From the NCBI GenBank assembly GCA_002491825.1, contig DKWR01000070.1, positions 8,529 through 35,184 of the forward strand: a DNA stretch of 26,656 nucleotides, written 5' to 3'. Source of the DNA: Ruminococcaceae bacterium UBA7147 (GTDB lineage: Bacteria; Bacillota; Clostridia; Oscillospirales; Acutalibacteraceae). A model generated the notes under the pieces. The model saw nothing but the letters and a program-made list of their open reading frames with translations. It was not told the DNA's origin and did no database searches. The position numbers were made by a program, and so were the translations under genes. How positions within the stretch are numbered: position 1 is the first letter of the stretch; every line of letters starts with the position of its first letter. Shown here in pieces: positions 7,496 through 14,666 of the stretch.

Positions 7496-7760
7496 AGTGT
7501 GGAGTGTGAAGAGTGGAGTGTGGAGTTAATGGTCGCTACGCTCCGAATTTGTAATATTGTGTGTTGTTGGGAAAGGTTAGTTTGCTGAACCGATTTTGAT
7601 TTGTTTGTGGCGTTTTGGCGAACACTTTTCGCTGCTACAATATTATAATATTATCTCAGCGGCAATGCCGCATATAAATTATTCGGGCATAAAACTTTTA
7701 AATTAGTCCAACCTATCCACTCGACCACAACTCCACTCTCAACACTCCAAACTCCACACT
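7496..7760. repeat. Palindromic element between argJ and argB, with nested repeat
   Basis: The ends (7496-7527 and 7729-7760) are inverted copies built of repeated GTGTGGAGT/ACTCCACAC words, so the 265-nt insert resembles a MITE. Inside, 7525-7583 is a near-exact inverted copy of 251-311, and an AATATTATAATATT palindrome lies near 7640-7653. No gene is seen. It lies between two genes that would otherwise be co-transcribed. Confidence 0.65.
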
Positions 7761-7781
7761 TAAAATAAAGGATTGATATAA

Positions 7782-8633
7782 ATGGATACCTCAAAAAGAG
7801 CAAAAGTCTTAATACAGGCAATGCCGTACATAAAAAAATACGCAGGCGAAACAATCGTCGTAAAATACGGCGGCAACGCAATGATTAACGAGGACTTAAA
7901 GTCAGCAGTAATGAGCGATTTGGTGCTTATGCAGCTTGTCGGAATTAACGTTGTCCTCGTTCACGGCGGCGGTCCCGAAATCAACGCAATGCTCGACGCA
8001 GTCGGCAAGGAGAGCCGCTTTGAAAACGGTATGCGTGTTACCGACAAGGAAACGATTGACATTGTTCAGATGGTGCTTGCGGGCAAAGTGAACAAGAGCC
8101 TTGTTCAGCTCCTCGAAAGTCACGGCGGCAAGGCGCTCGGTTTCTGCGGACTTGACGGCAGACTGCTTATGGCTGAAAAGCTGGTTTCAAGCGTTGACCT
8201 CGGTTACGTTGGCGAAATCAAGGAGGTTAATCCTGCACCGCTTGATAACGCTATGCAGAACGGCTACATTCCGATTGTCGCTACCGTTGCAGGCGGCTAT
8301 GACGGCAATGTTTATAATATAAACGCTGACCTTGCAGCGGCACAGATTGCCGCAAAGCTCGGCGCAAAAAAGCTTATTCTTATGACAGATATAAGAGGAC
8401 TTCTGCGTGACGTAAACGATGACGACTCGCTGATTTCTGTTGTAAACGTCAGCGAGGTTCCTATGCTCAAGCGTGACGGCATAATCAAGGGCGGAATGAT
8501 TCCGAAAATCGACTGCTGTGTTGAGGCTGTCAGAAACGGCGTAAACCGTGCGCACATCATTGACGGCAGACTTGAACATTCAATTCTGCTCGAGCTGTTC
8601 AGCGACGAAGGTATCGGCACTATGTTTTATTAA
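7782..8633 (+). CDS. argB: Acetylglutamate kinase
   Basis: Phosphorylates N-acetylglutamate with ATP, the second and usually committed step of ornithine synthesis. 283 residues of the amino-acid kinase fold. KYGGNAM (Lys28 onward) is the ATP phosphate loop; HGGGPEIN (61-68) is the second glycine loop that binds the substrate. The length and the extra N-terminal helix (residues 1-20) fit the hexameric, arginine-inhibited type rather than the shorter E. coli type, so it is probably the feedback point of the pathway; this is inference. The start follows AAAGGA with a 9-nt spacing. The GNAT gene begins 29 nt downstream. Confidence 0.97.
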   Translation: MDTSKRAKVLIQAMPYIKKYAGETIVVKYGGNAMINEDLKSAVMSDLVLMQLVGINVVLVHGGGPEINAMLDAVGKESRFENGMRVTDKETIDIVQMVLAGKVNKSLVQLLESHGGKALGFCGLDGRLLMAEKLVSSVDLGYVGEIKEVNPAPLDNAMQNGYIPIVATVAGGYDGNVYNINADLAAAQIAAKLGAKKLILMTDIRGLLRDVNDDDSLISVVNVSEVPMLKRDGIIKGGMIPKIDCCVEAVRNGVNRAHIIDGRLEHSILLELFSDEGIGTMFY

Positions 8634-8662
8634 TTTACTAAATAAAAAGTTATGGGGTAAAA

Positions 8663-9085
8663 ATGGTTATAAGAGAAATGACAATTGAGGATTATGACGA
8701 GGTTTACGCAATGTGGCAGACCACCTCAAAGCGTGCGCTGTCAAAGGCTGACGAAAGAGGTCAGATGGAGCGTTATCTCCAGCATAACAAGGGTATGAGT
8801 CAGGTAGCCGTAATTGACGGAAAAATCGTAGGAACGGTGCTTGCAGGTCACGACGGCAGACGAGGATTTATCCACCATATGGCGGTACTTCCCGAGTACA
8901 GGCGCAAGAGAATCGGACATTCCCTTGCCGAAAAGGCTATTGAGATGATAAGGTCGGAGGGGATCGACAAGACGCATATTTTCTGCTATCAGAACAACGA
9001 AACAGGTCAGAGCTTTTGGCGTGATTTCGGCTTTGAAAAGCGTGAGGACGTGTTTGTGTACTCGTTTGACAATGATAAAATTTAA
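8663..9085 (+). CDS. GNAT family N-acetyltransferase in the arginine cluster
   Basis: 140 residues with a complete GNAT fold. The acetyl-CoA-binding motif A runs HHMAVLPEYRRKRIGHSLAE (about 71-90), with RRKRIG as the pyrophosphate loop, and the C-terminal NETGQSFWRDFGFEKRED block is typical of motif B. A GGGG ribosome site lies 5-8 nt before the ATG. It lies 29 nt after argB and before argD, so it is probably in the operon. The position suggests a link to acetylated arginine intermediates, for example topping up N-acetylglutamate, but short GNAT proteins of this kind have many substrates and the sequence does not fix one. Confidence 0.85.
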   Translation: MVIREMTIEDYDEVYAMWQTTSKRALSKADERGQMERYLQHNKGMSQVAVIDGKIVGTVLAGHDGRRGFIHHMAVLPEYRRKRIGHSLAEKAIEMIRSEGIDKTHIFCYQNNETGQSFWRDFGFEKREDVFVYSFDNDKI

Positions 9086-9088
9086 GCG

Positions 9089-9189
9089 GTTTGGGACGTG
9101 TGGGAACTCGTCCCTTACGTAAAATCATATAGAAGTAATGATATTTTTTACACCCTCTCGTAGGGACACGGCGTGCCGTGTCCGCAGTG
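9089..9189. repeat. Two palindromic repeat modules (types C and B)
   Basis: Module C at 9089-9119 (GGGACGTGTGGGAAC, reverse orientation of 193-219) and module B at 9159-9189 (TAGGGACACGGCGTGCCGTG, same as 110-140) fill most of the gap between the GNAT gene and argD. Confidence 0.75.
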
Positions 9190-9239
9190 AATATAAAATT
9201 TTTGTGATTTTATGAAGTTGACCTAAAGGAATGATATTT

Positions 9240-10412
9240 TTGAATACAAAGGAAAAAGATTTAAAATACATAATGCATACCTACGGACGGTATGACGTTG
9301 CCCTCAAAAGCGGCAAGGGCGCAGTAGCCTATGACGAAAACGGCAAAAAATATATTGACGTTTCTTCGGGTATAGGCGTAAACAGCCTTGGCTACTGCAA
9401 CGACGGCTGGGTTGAGGCTGTTACAAAGCAGGCTGGAACAATTCAGCATATGTCTAACTACTTTTATAGCGAACAGGCGAGCAATCTTGCCGAAAAGCTC
9501 TGCAACCTTGCGGGACTTTCAAAGGTTTGCTTCGGCAACAGCGGTGCAGAGGCTAACGAGTGTGCAATCAAAATTGCTCGCAAATACAGCTTTGACAAGT
9601 ACGGCGAGGGCAGAAACGACATTATAACGCTGAAAAATTCCTTTCACGGCAGAACAGTTACAACTCTTTCCGCAACAGGACAGGACGTTTTTCACAACTA
9701 CTTTTTTCCGTTCACCGAGGGATTTTCATACGTTGAAGCAGGTAATATGAACGCTCTTAAAAACGCAGTGAATAAGAACACCTGCGCAGTTATGCTCGAG
9801 CTTATTCAGGGCGAGGGCGGTGTGAATATCCTTGATAAGGACTACGTTCAGTCGCTCGTAAAATTCTGCAATGAAAACGATATTCTCGTAATCGTTGACG
9901 AGGTTCAGACAGGTATAGGCAGAACAGGTAAGCTGTTTGCCTTTGAAAATTACGAAATTCTGCCCGACCTTGTGACCGTTGCAAAGGGACTCGGTGGAGG
10001 ACTTCCTATAGGTCTTTGTATGTGCGGCGAAAAGCTCAAGGACGTTATGTCTCCCTCAACTCACGGCACAACCTTCGGCGCAAATCCCGTTGTGTGTGCA
10101 GGTGCAAATTACGTGCTTGACACGATAACTGCTGACGGCTTTCTTGACGAGGTAAACAAAAAGGGCGAATATATTGAGGAAAAGGTTTCGAAGCTTGAAA
10201 ACGTTAAAAACGTCCGCAGAATGGGACTTATGATAGGCATTGAGCTTGAAAGCGGCAACGCTCACGATATAGCCGTTAAGTGCGTTGAAAACGGACTGCT
10301 TATCATCACCGCAAAGAATTTGTTAAGAATGTTGCCTCCGCTTGTGATTACATACGATGAAATCGACGAGGCACTGAAAATACTGGAAAATACATTAAAG
10401 GAGAACAATTAA
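9240..10412 (+). CDS. argD: Acetylornithine aminotransferase
   Basis: A PLP enzyme that converts N-acetylglutamate semialdehyde to N-acetylornithine with glutamate as amino donor. 390 residues, class III aminotransferase. FGNSGAEANECAIKIAR holds the cofactor phosphate loop, the VDEVQTGIGRTG block holds the aspartate that contacts the PLP ring, and the Schiff-base lysine is in TVAKGLGGGLPIG (Lys249 from this start). An ATG at 9231 directly abuts AAAGGA and so cannot be served by it; the in-frame TTG at 9240 is 9 nt away and is the likelier start. The gene ends one base before argF, so the two are tightly coupled. Confidence 0.96.
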   Translation: MNTKEKDLKYIMHTYGRYDVALKSGKGAVAYDENGKKYIDVSSGIGVNSLGYCNDGWVEAVTKQAGTIQHMSNYFYSEQASNLAEKLCNLAGLSKVCFGNSGAEANECAIKIARKYSFDKYGEGRNDIITLKNSFHGRTVTTLSATGQDVFHNYFFPFTEGFSYVEAGNMNALKNAVNKNTCAVMLELIQGEGGVNILDKDYVQSLVKFCNENDILVIVDEVQTGIGRTGKLFAFENYEILPDLVTVAKGLGGGLPIGLCMCGEKLKDVMSPSTHGTTFGANPVVCAGANYVLDTITADGFLDEVNKKGEYIEEKVSKLENVKNVRRMGLMIGIELESGNAHDIAVKCVENGLLIITAKNLLRMLPPLVITYDEIDEALKILENTLKENN

Positions 10413-10413
10413 A

Positions 10414-11340
10414 ATGAAGCATTTACTTAAACTTGAGGATTGGTCAACAGAAGAAATCATCAACACACTGAATCTTGCCGACCAGCTCAAATATGAGCAG
10501 AAGCACGGCATTGAGCATAAATACTTAAAGGGCAAAACGCTCGGTATGATTTTCGAAAAGTCAAGCACACGTACTCGTGTTTCGTTCGAGGTAGGTATGA
10601 CTCAGCTCGGAGGCTATCCGCTGTTCCTCTCGTCAAACGATTTGCAGATTGGCAGAGGCGAGCCTGTTGAGGACACTGCAAGGGTGCTTTCACGTTTTCT
10701 TGACGGAATTATGATTCGTACCTTTGAGCAGAGCGAGGTTGAGGCTCTTGCAGAGTACGGCTCAATTCCGATTATCAACGGCCTTACCGACTATTGTCAC
10801 CCCTGTCAGGTGCTTGCCGACCTTATGACAATCCGTGAGTTCAAAGGCAAGCTTGAGGGACTTAAGATGTGCTTTATCGGCGACGGCAACAATATGATGA
10901 ATTCGCTTATTGTAGGCGCATTAAGCACGGGAATGAGCTTTTCAGCCGCATGCCCCGAGGGCTATATGCCGCCCGAGCATATCATTGAGTTCGGCAAAAA
11001 GTACGGCAAGGATAAGTTTGAAATCGTAACCGACCCGCTTGAAGCCGCAAAGAACGCCGACGTTGTTTACACAGACGTCTGGGCGTCAATGGGACAGGAA
11101 GAGGAGAAGAAAATTCGTGAAGCCGCATTTGCAGGCTATCAGGTCAATAAGGAGCTTATGGCTGTTACAAACGATGAGTGTATGGTACTCCATTGTCTGC
11201 CTGCTCACCGTGGCGAGGAAATCACGGCAGACGTGTTTGAAGAGCACGCAAACGAGATTTTCGAAGAGGCTGAAAACAGACTCCACGCACAGAAGGCAGT
11301 TCTCGTTGAATGTATGGCTGATGAAAAGCCCGAACACTGA
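10414..11340 (+). CDS. argF: Ornithine carbamoyltransferase
   Basis: Makes citrulline from ornithine and carbamoyl phosphate. 308 residues, the usual length. The carbamoyl-phosphate loop STRTR is at 51-55, HPCQVLADL at 129-137, and the ornithine-side HCLPAHRG at 260-267. The start follows AAAGGAG with an 8-9-nt spacing and lies one base after the argD stop. No carbamoyl phosphate synthase genes are in the window, so that substrate is supplied from elsewhere. A hairpin follows the stop. The protein could in principle act catabolically, but the biosynthetic neighbours argue for the anabolic role. Confidence 0.97.
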   Translation: MKHLLKLEDWSTEEIINTLNLADQLKYEQKHGIEHKYLKGKTLGMIFEKSSTRTRVSFEVGMTQLGGYPLFLSSNDLQIGRGEPVEDTARVLSRFLDGIMIRTFEQSEVEALAEYGSIPIINGLTDYCHPCQVLADLMTIREFKGKLEGLKMCFIGDGNNMMNSLIVGALSTGMSFSAACPEGYMPPEHIIEFGKKYGKDKFEIVTDPLEAAKNADVVYTDVWASMGQEEEKKIREAAFAGYQVNKELMAVTNDECMVLHCLPAHRGEEITADVFEEHANEIFEEAENRLHAQKAVLVECMADEKPEH

Positions 11341-11359
11341 TTTTAGTTTTATAAAGATA

Positions 11360-11387
11360 CAAGGGCGGCTTTGCAGAGTCGCCCTTG
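11360..11387 (+). terminator. Hairpin after argF
   Basis: CAAGGGCG and CGCCCTTG form an 8-bp stem around a 12-nt loop. An A-rich rather than a T-rich run follows, so as an intrinsic terminator for the plus strand it is imperfect; it may mark the 3' end of the arginine transcript. Confidence 0.5.
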
Positions 11388-11414
11388 AAAAAACAAAAAA
11401 ATTTCAAAAAAGTG

Positions 11415-11443
11415 TTGACAAACGTAAAAGTATGTAGTATAAT
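11415..11443 (+). promoter_or_regulatory. 5S rRNA promoter
   Basis: Consensus TTGACA (11415-11420), 17-nt spacer, TATAAT (11438-11443). Confidence 0.8.
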
Positions 11444-11476
11444 ATCAATTGTTCTTGAGAGATAAGCTCTTAAAAA

Positions 11477-11592
11477 GTTGGTGTTGATGACGCTGAGGGT
11501 CCACCTGTTCCCATACCGAACACAGAAGTTAAGCTCAGTGGTGCCGAAAATACTTGGCTGGTGACGGCCCGGGAAAATAGGGAGATGCCAAC
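11477..11592 (+). rRNA. rrf: 5S ribosomal RNA (stand-alone)
   Basis: About 116 nt. It contains the hallmark 5S core with CCCATACCGAACACAGAAGTTAAGC and the later TACTTGGCTGG and GGGAAAATAGG segments. The ends GTTGGTGT and ATGCCAAC pair to form helix I. A consensus promoter lies just upstream and a strong terminator just downstream. No 16S or 23S genes or tRNAs are adjacent, so this is a free-standing copy rather than the tail of an rRNA operon in this window. Exact ends are estimated from the helix I pairing. Confidence 0.93.
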
Positions 11593-11602
11593 ACATAAAA
11601 GT

Positions 11603-11630
11603 GTCCACCCAACAGGGTGGGCGTTTTTTT
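11603..11630 (+). terminator. Terminator of the 5S rRNA gene
   Basis: Stem GTCCACCC/GGGTGGGC with an AACA loop, followed by seven T residues. Confidence 0.9.
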
Positions 11631-11662
11631 ATGCCCGAATAATTTGCGGAGTAAATAAAACT

Positions 11663-12721
11663 ATGGAAAATATATTCAATAACCTTACAAGCGTATGGAC
11701 TCGGCTTAAAACCGATAACAAGCCTGTTGTCCTTTACGGAATGGGCGATGGTGCCGACAAGGTGCTGAAAGCATTTGAGAACTTTGGCATAAAGGCAAGC
11801 GCAGTTATGGCGAGCGACGATTTTGTGCGTGGTCAGAGCTTTCACGGCTTTAAGGTCAAAAGGCTGTCCGAGGTTGAAGCGGAGTACGGCGATTTCAACA
11901 TTGCCCTCTGCTTTGCAAGTCAGCTTTCAGACGTGATGAACAAAATAAAATCTGTTGCAGCAAAGCACACAACGCTTGTGCCGAGCGTTCCTGTTTTCGG
12001 CGATAATTTGTTTGACGACAAATTCATAGCCGAAAACAAAGGGAATATAGAAACAGCCTACAGCCTGCTTGCTGATGAGCTTTCAAAAAAGGTGTATGAA
12101 AACGTCCTGAAATTCTATTATACGGGCGAGCTTTCTCTGCTTGATGAAATCACAACCGACAAGGACGAGGCTTTCAATAATATATTAAGCCTCGGCAACA
12201 GCGAGGTTTACGTTGATTTGGGCGCATACAACGGCGATACGATTGACGAGTTTCTGCACTACTGCGGTGGCAGTTACAGAAAAATCATAGCCTTTGAACC
12301 GAATTCAAAGAACTTTGCAAAATTGCAGGCGCATTGTGAAAATCTGAAAAATATCGACTTATGGCAGCTCGGCGCATACAACCGCAACACAATTCTGACC
12401 TTTAACAACAAGGCTGGGCGTAACAGCGCAATTGCCGAAACGGGAACTCAAACAAGGGTTGCCTGCGTTGACTCAATCCTCTGCGGAATGGCGGCGAGCT
12501 ATGTAAAGGCAGACGTTGAGGGTGCGGATTTTGAAACTCTGCTTGGAATGAAAAACACGCTGCAAAATTTCAAGCCGAAGCTGAATTTCGCAGCGTATCA
12601 TAGATTTGAAGATATTTTCAGGCTCCCGATACTGATAAATCGGCTCAATCCCGAGTACAAAATTTATCTGCGCCACCACCCGTACATTCCGGCGTGGGAC
12701 ACAAACCTTTATTGCGTTTAG
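11663..12721 (+). CDS. FkbM family methyltransferase with N-terminal nucleotide-binding-like domain
   Basis: 352 residues. The C-terminal half is an FkbM-type SAM-dependent methyltransferase: motif I VDLGAYNGDT (184-193), IAFEPNSKNF (209-218, acidic residue contacting SAM ribose), and VKADVEGADFETLLG (the ExxGxE-like block characteristic of FkbM). The N-terminal part (20-100) has VVLYGMGDGADKVLKAFENFG, a Rossmann-like GxGxxA pattern similar to sugar-O-acyltransferase PglD N-termini. I chose the ATG at 11663, behind GGAG, because a longer frame would run back into the 5S rRNA and its terminator. Such proteins often modify surface glycans or small molecules; the substrate is unknown. It converges with the next gene, overlapping by 4 nt at the stops. 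Confidence 0.85.
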   Translation: MENIFNNLTSVWTRLKTDNKPVVLYGMGDGADKVLKAFENFGIKASAVMASDDFVRGQSFHGFKVKRLSEVEAEYGDFNIALCFASQLSDVMNKIKSVAAKHTTLVPSVPVFGDNLFDDKFIAENKGNIETAYSLLADELSKKVYENVLKFYYTGELSLLDEITTDKDEAFNNILSLGNSEVYVDLGAYNGDTIDEFLHYCGGSYRKIIAFEPNSKNFAKLQAHCENLKNIDLWQLGAYNRNTILTFNNKAGRNSAIAETGTQTRVACVDSILCGMAASYVKADVEGADFETLLGMKNTLQNFKPKLNFAAYHRFEDIFRLPILINRLNPEYKIYLRHHPYIPAWDTNLYCV

Positions 12722-13287
12722 TGCTTGCCGGAGCCGTATTCGCTCAAAATATCGTCGATTTCATCGTCGGTAGCGCTGACAGGCTTGTCGATGTCCGACA
12801 AATACTTATCGTAATCAAAATCATCGTTGTCATCATATGACTGCGATGATTCATTTTTTTCTCTTTTTTCACGCTCAATTTCGTCACGTCTTTTTGCCTC
12901 AAGCATAAGTGCCTCTGCTTCAGCCTTTTCTTCAGCCTCTTTTTGGCGGCGCTTGTCGCCCAGAGCAATATCGCCTACGAAAAGACCGAAAATTCCTGAA
13001 ACAAGGTAAACGGCAAGAAGAATGATGTTGGGAAGATTGAAACCGCCGTAATAGATGAGCATACTCGGAATGTACGCAATCGGTGCAATCAGAGCGAACA
13101 GAAAGTCAAGACCGTATTTTGAACAGTAAATTGCAGAGCTTGCAATAGCCGTTCCGGGGAATATAAAGTAAAATGCAATGGAAACAAAGTTAGACATTGC
13201 AGAATTTCTGAATAAAAGCGGTGTAATAAGGTAAATAGCAAAAATAGTGACCGCATAAGGCAAGTATTTTTTAATCATACCGTTCAT
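12718..13287 (-). CDS. Membrane protein of unknown function with charged C-terminal tail
   Basis: 189 residues with four membrane segments (about 8-26, 31-53, 61-80 and 86-107), then a highly charged alpha-helical stretch (112-142, rich in K, R and E, coiled-coil-like) and an acidic Asp/Ser tail (144-189, including SYDDNDDFDYDKYLSDID). I recognise no family. The start is the ATG at 13287, preceded by GGAGG with 6-nt spacing. A longer frame begins further upstream but lacks a ribosome site. A strong promoter is present (TTGCAA 13352-13347, TATAAT 13329-13324). The tail is presumably cytoplasmic and could bind a basic partner. Confidence 0.8.
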   Translation of the reverse strand: MNGMIKKYLPYAVTIFAIYLITPLLFRNSAMSNFVSIAFYFIFPGTAIASSAIYCSKYGLDFLFALIAPIAYIPSMLIYYGGFNLPNIILLAVYLVSGIFGLFVGDIALGDKRRQKEAEEKAEAEALMLEAKRRDEIEREKREKNESSQSYDDNDDFDYDKYLSDIDKPVSATDDEIDDILSEYGSGKH

Positions 13288-13323
13288 AATTTTCCTCCGA
13301 AAAAACATTTTATCACAAACAGT

Positions 13324-13352
13324 ATTATACATTATATTATTAAAAATTGCAA
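13324..13352 (-). promoter_or_regulatory. Promoter of the minus-strand membrane protein gene
   Basis: TTGCAA (13352-13347), 17-nt spacer, TATAAT (13329-13324), about 40 nt before the start. Confidence 0.65.
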
Positions 13353-13412
13353 CATTATTATAAATAAGGAGCGCCCCTCAATTTTTAATTGTAAATTGTT
13401 AATCAAAAATGC

Positions 13413-13469
13413 TTGACATTTATAATTTACGGTGCTATAATGCAATTGATTAATTAGACAATTATCTAA
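13413..13469 (+). promoter_or_regulatory. sdpRI promoter with palindromic operator
   Basis: Perfect TTGACA (13413-13418), 17-nt spacer, TATAAT (13436-13441). A near-perfect palindrome TTAGA-N6-TCTAA (13454-13469) lies over the expected transcription start, a fitting site for autorepression by the ArsR-type protein encoded next. Confidence 0.7.
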
Positions 13470-13498
13470 ATAACTAACAATCAAAAGGAGGAATTGCA

Positions 13499-13765
13499 AT
13501 GGGTGACGTATGGAAAGCTCTGGCTGACCCGACCAGACGTAAGATTCTTTCTCTGCTCAAAAAGCAGGATATGAACGCAGGCGAAATTGCCGCAGAGTTC
13601 AATATGACAAAGCCGTCAATCAGCAATCACCTGAACATTCTGAAACAGGCTGACCTTGTTGATGCGGAAAAGCAGGGGCAGAACGTAGTATATTCACTTA
13701 AAACAAGCGTTCTTGAGGACATTCTCGGTATGCTTTCGGACCTTACTAAAAGAGGAGAGGATTAG
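13499..13765 (+). CDS. sdpR: ArsR/SdpR family winged-helix repressor
   Basis: 88 residues, all winged helix-turn-helix. The N-terminus WKALADPTRRKILSLLKK is the classic ArsR helix 1-2 pattern, and MTKPSISNHLNILKQADLV (about 38-56) is the recognition helix region. No metal-binding CxC is present, which favours the SdpR-like branch. The start has AAGGAGG at a good distance. The SdpI-like gene begins one base after its stop, matching the SdpRI immunity operon of Bacillus, in which SdpR represses its own operon and SdpI at the membrane relieves it. The symbol is by family and context. Confidence 0.85.
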   Translation: MGDVWKALADPTRRKILSLLKKQDMNAGEIAAEFNMTKPSISNHLNILKQADLVDAEKQGQNVVYSLKTSVLEDILGMLSDLTKRGED

Positions 13766-13766
13766 T

Positions 13767-14450
13767 ATGAAAAAATTTGCATTTTTGATTTTATCATTAG
13801 TCAACGCCGCATTAACGGCAGTCTATGTTGCACTTTCACCGCTTGATATTGTGCCTATGCACTATAATATCGACGGCGTGGCAGACAGCTATTCATCAAA
13901 GTGGTTTGTAATGTTTATGCCCTGCATTTTAATTGTGCTCGGAATAATCTATCTTATTTACGGCTTTGTAGCCGAACGTCACGAAAAACTGTTGAAAAAT
14001 CAGAAGTATGTCGGCAGAATAGTGCTTGGTTTATTCCTGTTTTTTATTATTCTTTTTTGGTATCTGACAGTAATCTGCATAAGCGGAGCAACAAAAATGG
14101 GAAACTCTTTTTTATACATTTTAGCGGCGGTATCAGGCGCACTTATGCTGTTTATCAGTAATATACTCCCGAAAATCAAGCAGAACAGCTCGCTCGGCAT
14201 AAAAACGCACGCAACGCTGTCAAGCGAAACCGTGTGGAAGAAAACCCACAAGCTCGGCGGTTACCTCGGTGTAATTTCGGGCGCAGTTATGGTTATTCTC
14301 GCAATCGTAGGAATGATTTTCAAGCTCAACGGTATGGCTGTACTTTTCGGCGGACTCGGCTTGTTCCTCGTTGTCGCCTGCATAATTCCGTGCGTATACG
14401 CATCAGTCCTTTATTCAAAAGAGAAAAAGGCAAATGTGAGCTGTGATTAA
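13767..14450 (+). CDS. sdpI: SdpI/YhfL family membrane protein (DUF1648-type N-terminus)
   Basis: 227 residues with about six membrane segments (4-25, 48-70, 86-108, 113-131, 165-190 and 195-220). DIVPMHYNIDGVADSYSSKW (27-46) is the DUF1648 motif. SLGIKTHATLSSETVWKKTH (150-170) is the conserved SdpI loop. In Bacillus SdpI gives immunity to the SdpC toxin and recruits SdpR to the membrane. No sdpABC toxin genes are in this window, so here it may protect against toxins from neighbours or respond to envelope stress; this is inference. The start has GGAGAGG upstream and lies one base after the sdpR stop. Confidence 0.85.
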   Translation: MKKFAFLILSLVNAALTAVYVALSPLDIVPMHYNIDGVADSYSSKWFVMFMPCILIVLGIIYLIYGFVAERHEKLLKNQKYVGRIVLGLFLFFIILFWYLTVICISGATKMGNSFLYILAAVSGALMLFISNILPKIKQNSSLGIKTHATLSSETVWKKTHKLGGYLGVISGAVMVILAIVGMIFKLNGMAVLFGGLGLFLVVACIIPCVYASVLYSKEKKANVSCD

Positions 14451-14472
14451 GAAATGACGTAAAACAGAAAAC

Positions 14473-14511
14473 ACCCCGAACCTTGTCCATATCGGTCAGG
14501 CTCGGGGGTTT
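14473..14511. terminator. Bidirectional terminator after sdpI
   Basis: CCCCGAACC...GGCTCGGGG forms a long stem, with TTTT on the plus-strand side and an A-rich run (T-rich on the minus strand) on the other, so it can serve sdpI and the minus-strand LRR gene. Confidence 0.75.
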
Positions 14512-14553
14512 TAATTTTTCTCAGTTTATGTACTATTGCAGCTATGAACAATT

Positions 14554-14630
14554 GTAGGGAACAACCCCTGTGTTGTTCCTATGAGGTTAGCTGAATGTCA
14601 GTTAGGAACGACACAAGGATCGTTCCCTAC
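14554..14630. repeat. Inverted-repeat element (type D)
   Basis: The ends are GTAGGGAAC and GTTCCCTAC. Inside, each arm is a smaller palindrome (GAACAAC...GTTGTTC and GAACGA...TCGTTC). The structure is the same as at 3218-3294, with different arm sequence. Confidence 0.65.
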
Positions 14631-14666
14631 TATATTTTTGATATAGCCAACTAAAGAAAAGTAAGA

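Noticed and set aside
11561..11662. Upstream extension of the FkbM gene
   Set aside because: It would start inside the 5S rRNA and run through its terminator; the ATG at 11663 has a ribosome site.
11222..11845. 207-codon minus-strand frame across the end of argF, the 5S gene and the start of the FkbM gene
   Set aside because: It spans a structural RNA gene and two coding genes on the other strand; not plausible.
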